Positions 14,495 to 14,768 of a stretch of DNA of 14,768 nt are shown here, piece by piece. Below the pieces are notes generated by a model. That model was not told the origin of the DNA. It was given only the letters and a program-made list of their open reading frames with translations, and did no database searches. The DNA comes from Methanobacteriota archaeon (lineage in GTDB: Archaea > Halobacteriota > Methanomicrobia > Methanomicrobiales > Methanocorpusculaceae): the NCBI GenBank assembly GCA_023396065.1, contig JAEWXF010000015.1, forward strand, positions 1-14,768, read 5' to 3'. The translations under genes were made by a program, and so were the position numbers. How positions within the stretch are numbered: position 1 is the first letter of the stretch; the number at the start of each line of letters is the position of its first letter.

Positions 14495-14510
14495 GTGCTG
14501 AGATATTATT

Positions 14511-14536
14511 TTGTATACCGGGAATCCGGTATACAA
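14511..14536. repeat. 26-bp palindrome downstream of S-layer gene 2
   Basis: Identical to the site at 3466-3491, including the asymmetric centre, but in reverse orientation. On the minus strand it begins 25 bases after the S-layer stop codon, exactly as in gene 1. See the left copy for the possible roles. Confidence 0.9.
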
Positions 14537-14560
14537 GGTTTCACTTCGTTTCAGCGCTGC

Positions 14561-14768
14561 TTAGTTGCGGCGGAGGACGAGGAGTGCGACTGCACCAAGG
14601 CCTGCGAGTGCAAGGAATGCACCAAAGCCTGGGGTCTTAGTCTCGGTCGGAGTTGCGGTCGGCGTGGTTGTTGCCGGTGCAGAGGTTCCGGTCGGGGCTG
14701 TGGTTACAGTGGTCGGAGTGACCTTCTCAACGAGGTTGAAGTTGGTCGTGGTGGTCACGTCTGCCTCA
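14561..14768 (-). CDS. S-layer glycoprotein paralogue, C-terminal end (runs off the window)
   Basis: Only the last 69 codons are inside the window; the gene continues beyond base 14768. The visible end begins EADVTTTTNFNLVEKV, matching ETDVTTTTNFNLVEKV of the first S-layer protein. It continues with a Thr/Pro-rich stalk of different sequence, then KTPGFGAFLALAGLG, a hydrophobic helix and RRN. This is the same archaeosortase-type tail as gene 1, with one Ile-to-Leu change in the final 26 residues. The stalk differs in length and order, so the genes are paralogues with a nearly identical end rather than a perfect duplication. It reads toward the first gene and should be secreted and anchored in the same way. 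Whether it is full length and expressed cannot be seen. Confidence 0.9.
   Translation of the reverse strand, partial: EADVTTTTNFNLVEKVTPTTVTTAPTGTSAPATTTPTATPTETKTPGFGAFLALAGLGAVALLVLRRN

Larger units (their letters stand above)
14415..14638 (-). repeat. Right arm of inverted repeat shared by the two S-layer 3' ends
   Basis: This is the reverse-orientation counterpart of 3364-3534. Positions 14505-14638 match without gaps with three mismatches, two of them in coding sequence (one changes Ile to Leu, one is silent). Homology continues through CGCAAAA, TGCCAGA and the T6 terminator to AGAC (14415-14418), but only after skipping about 57 bases (roughly 14448-14504) that are absent from the left arm and hold a long hairpin. 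Confidence 0.88.

Noticed and set aside
3466..14536. Att sites of an integrated element bounded by the two palindromes
   Set aside because: Integration yields direct att copies, whereas these are inverted, and the interval holds core metabolic genes. Inversion or duplication fits better.
1..14768. tRNA, rRNA or insertion-sequence transposase genes
   Set aside because: I found no cloverleaf-like sequence, rRNA similarity or transposase motif on either strand.

Overview
The window looks like chromosomal DNA of a methanogenic archaeon of the order Methanomicrobiales; Methanocorpusculum is my best guess, from memory of its S-layer and coenzyme M genes. The evidence is: two S-layer glycoprotein genes ending in a PGF-type archaeosortase signal; a fused sulfopyruvate decarboxylase (ComDE) beside a threonine-synthase-like cysteate synthase, the coenzyme M route of Methanosarcinales and Methanomicrobiales; a methanogenesis marker 16 protein; and archaeal TATA elements with short or absent leaders.

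Layout. Bases 1-900 hold no convincing gene. They contain degenerate TTCCGT repeats, a 120-bp direct repeat in two copies (209-328 and 587-706), and between them an element that can fold as nested helices (415-530). A structured leader then precedes the first S-layer gene (985-3441, +), which ends in a palindrome and a poly-T terminator. After a hairpin-rich convergent gap comes a tightly overlapped six-gene operon on the minus strand. Read in its own direction it is: ABC ATPase (9564-8779), CobW/HypB-like GTPase (8782-8072), Fe-S protein (8071-7445), methanogenesis marker 16 (7448-6213), cysteate synthase (6213-4975) and ComDE (4978-3872). A small XRE-family regulator (9785-10270, +) is transcribed divergently, with a perfect GTATAC-N4-GTATAC palindrome between its TATA box and its start codon. 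Next are a secreted COG1361-type protein (10340-11701) and a MacB/FtsX-type permease (11702-13123). A tyrosine recombinase (13200-14219, -) follows, and the window ends inside a second S-layer gene on the minus strand (14561 to the edge).

How the genes fit together. The last three operon genes supply coenzyme M synthesis: cysteate to sulfopyruvate to sulfoacetaldehyde, with the marker 16 protein a good candidate for the final thiol-forming step. The ABC, GTPase and Fe-S proteins are co-translated upstream and are plausible but unproven partners for sulfur or metal handling. The regulator is the natural candidate to control the operon. COG1361 plus permease form an envelope export or lipoprotein-release type pair without an adjacent ATPase.

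Most interesting points. The two S-layer genes face each other across about 11 kb, and their 3' ends form a near-identical inverted repeat with a 26-bp palindrome. A recombinase gene lies just inside one arm, so the segment could be invertible, or the genes could be shuffled with other copies. The right arm carries an extra block of about 57 bp that is essentially one perfect hairpin. The GC skew of the + strand flips from strongly C-rich to strongly G-rich in the middle of the minus-strand operon, regardless of gene direction.
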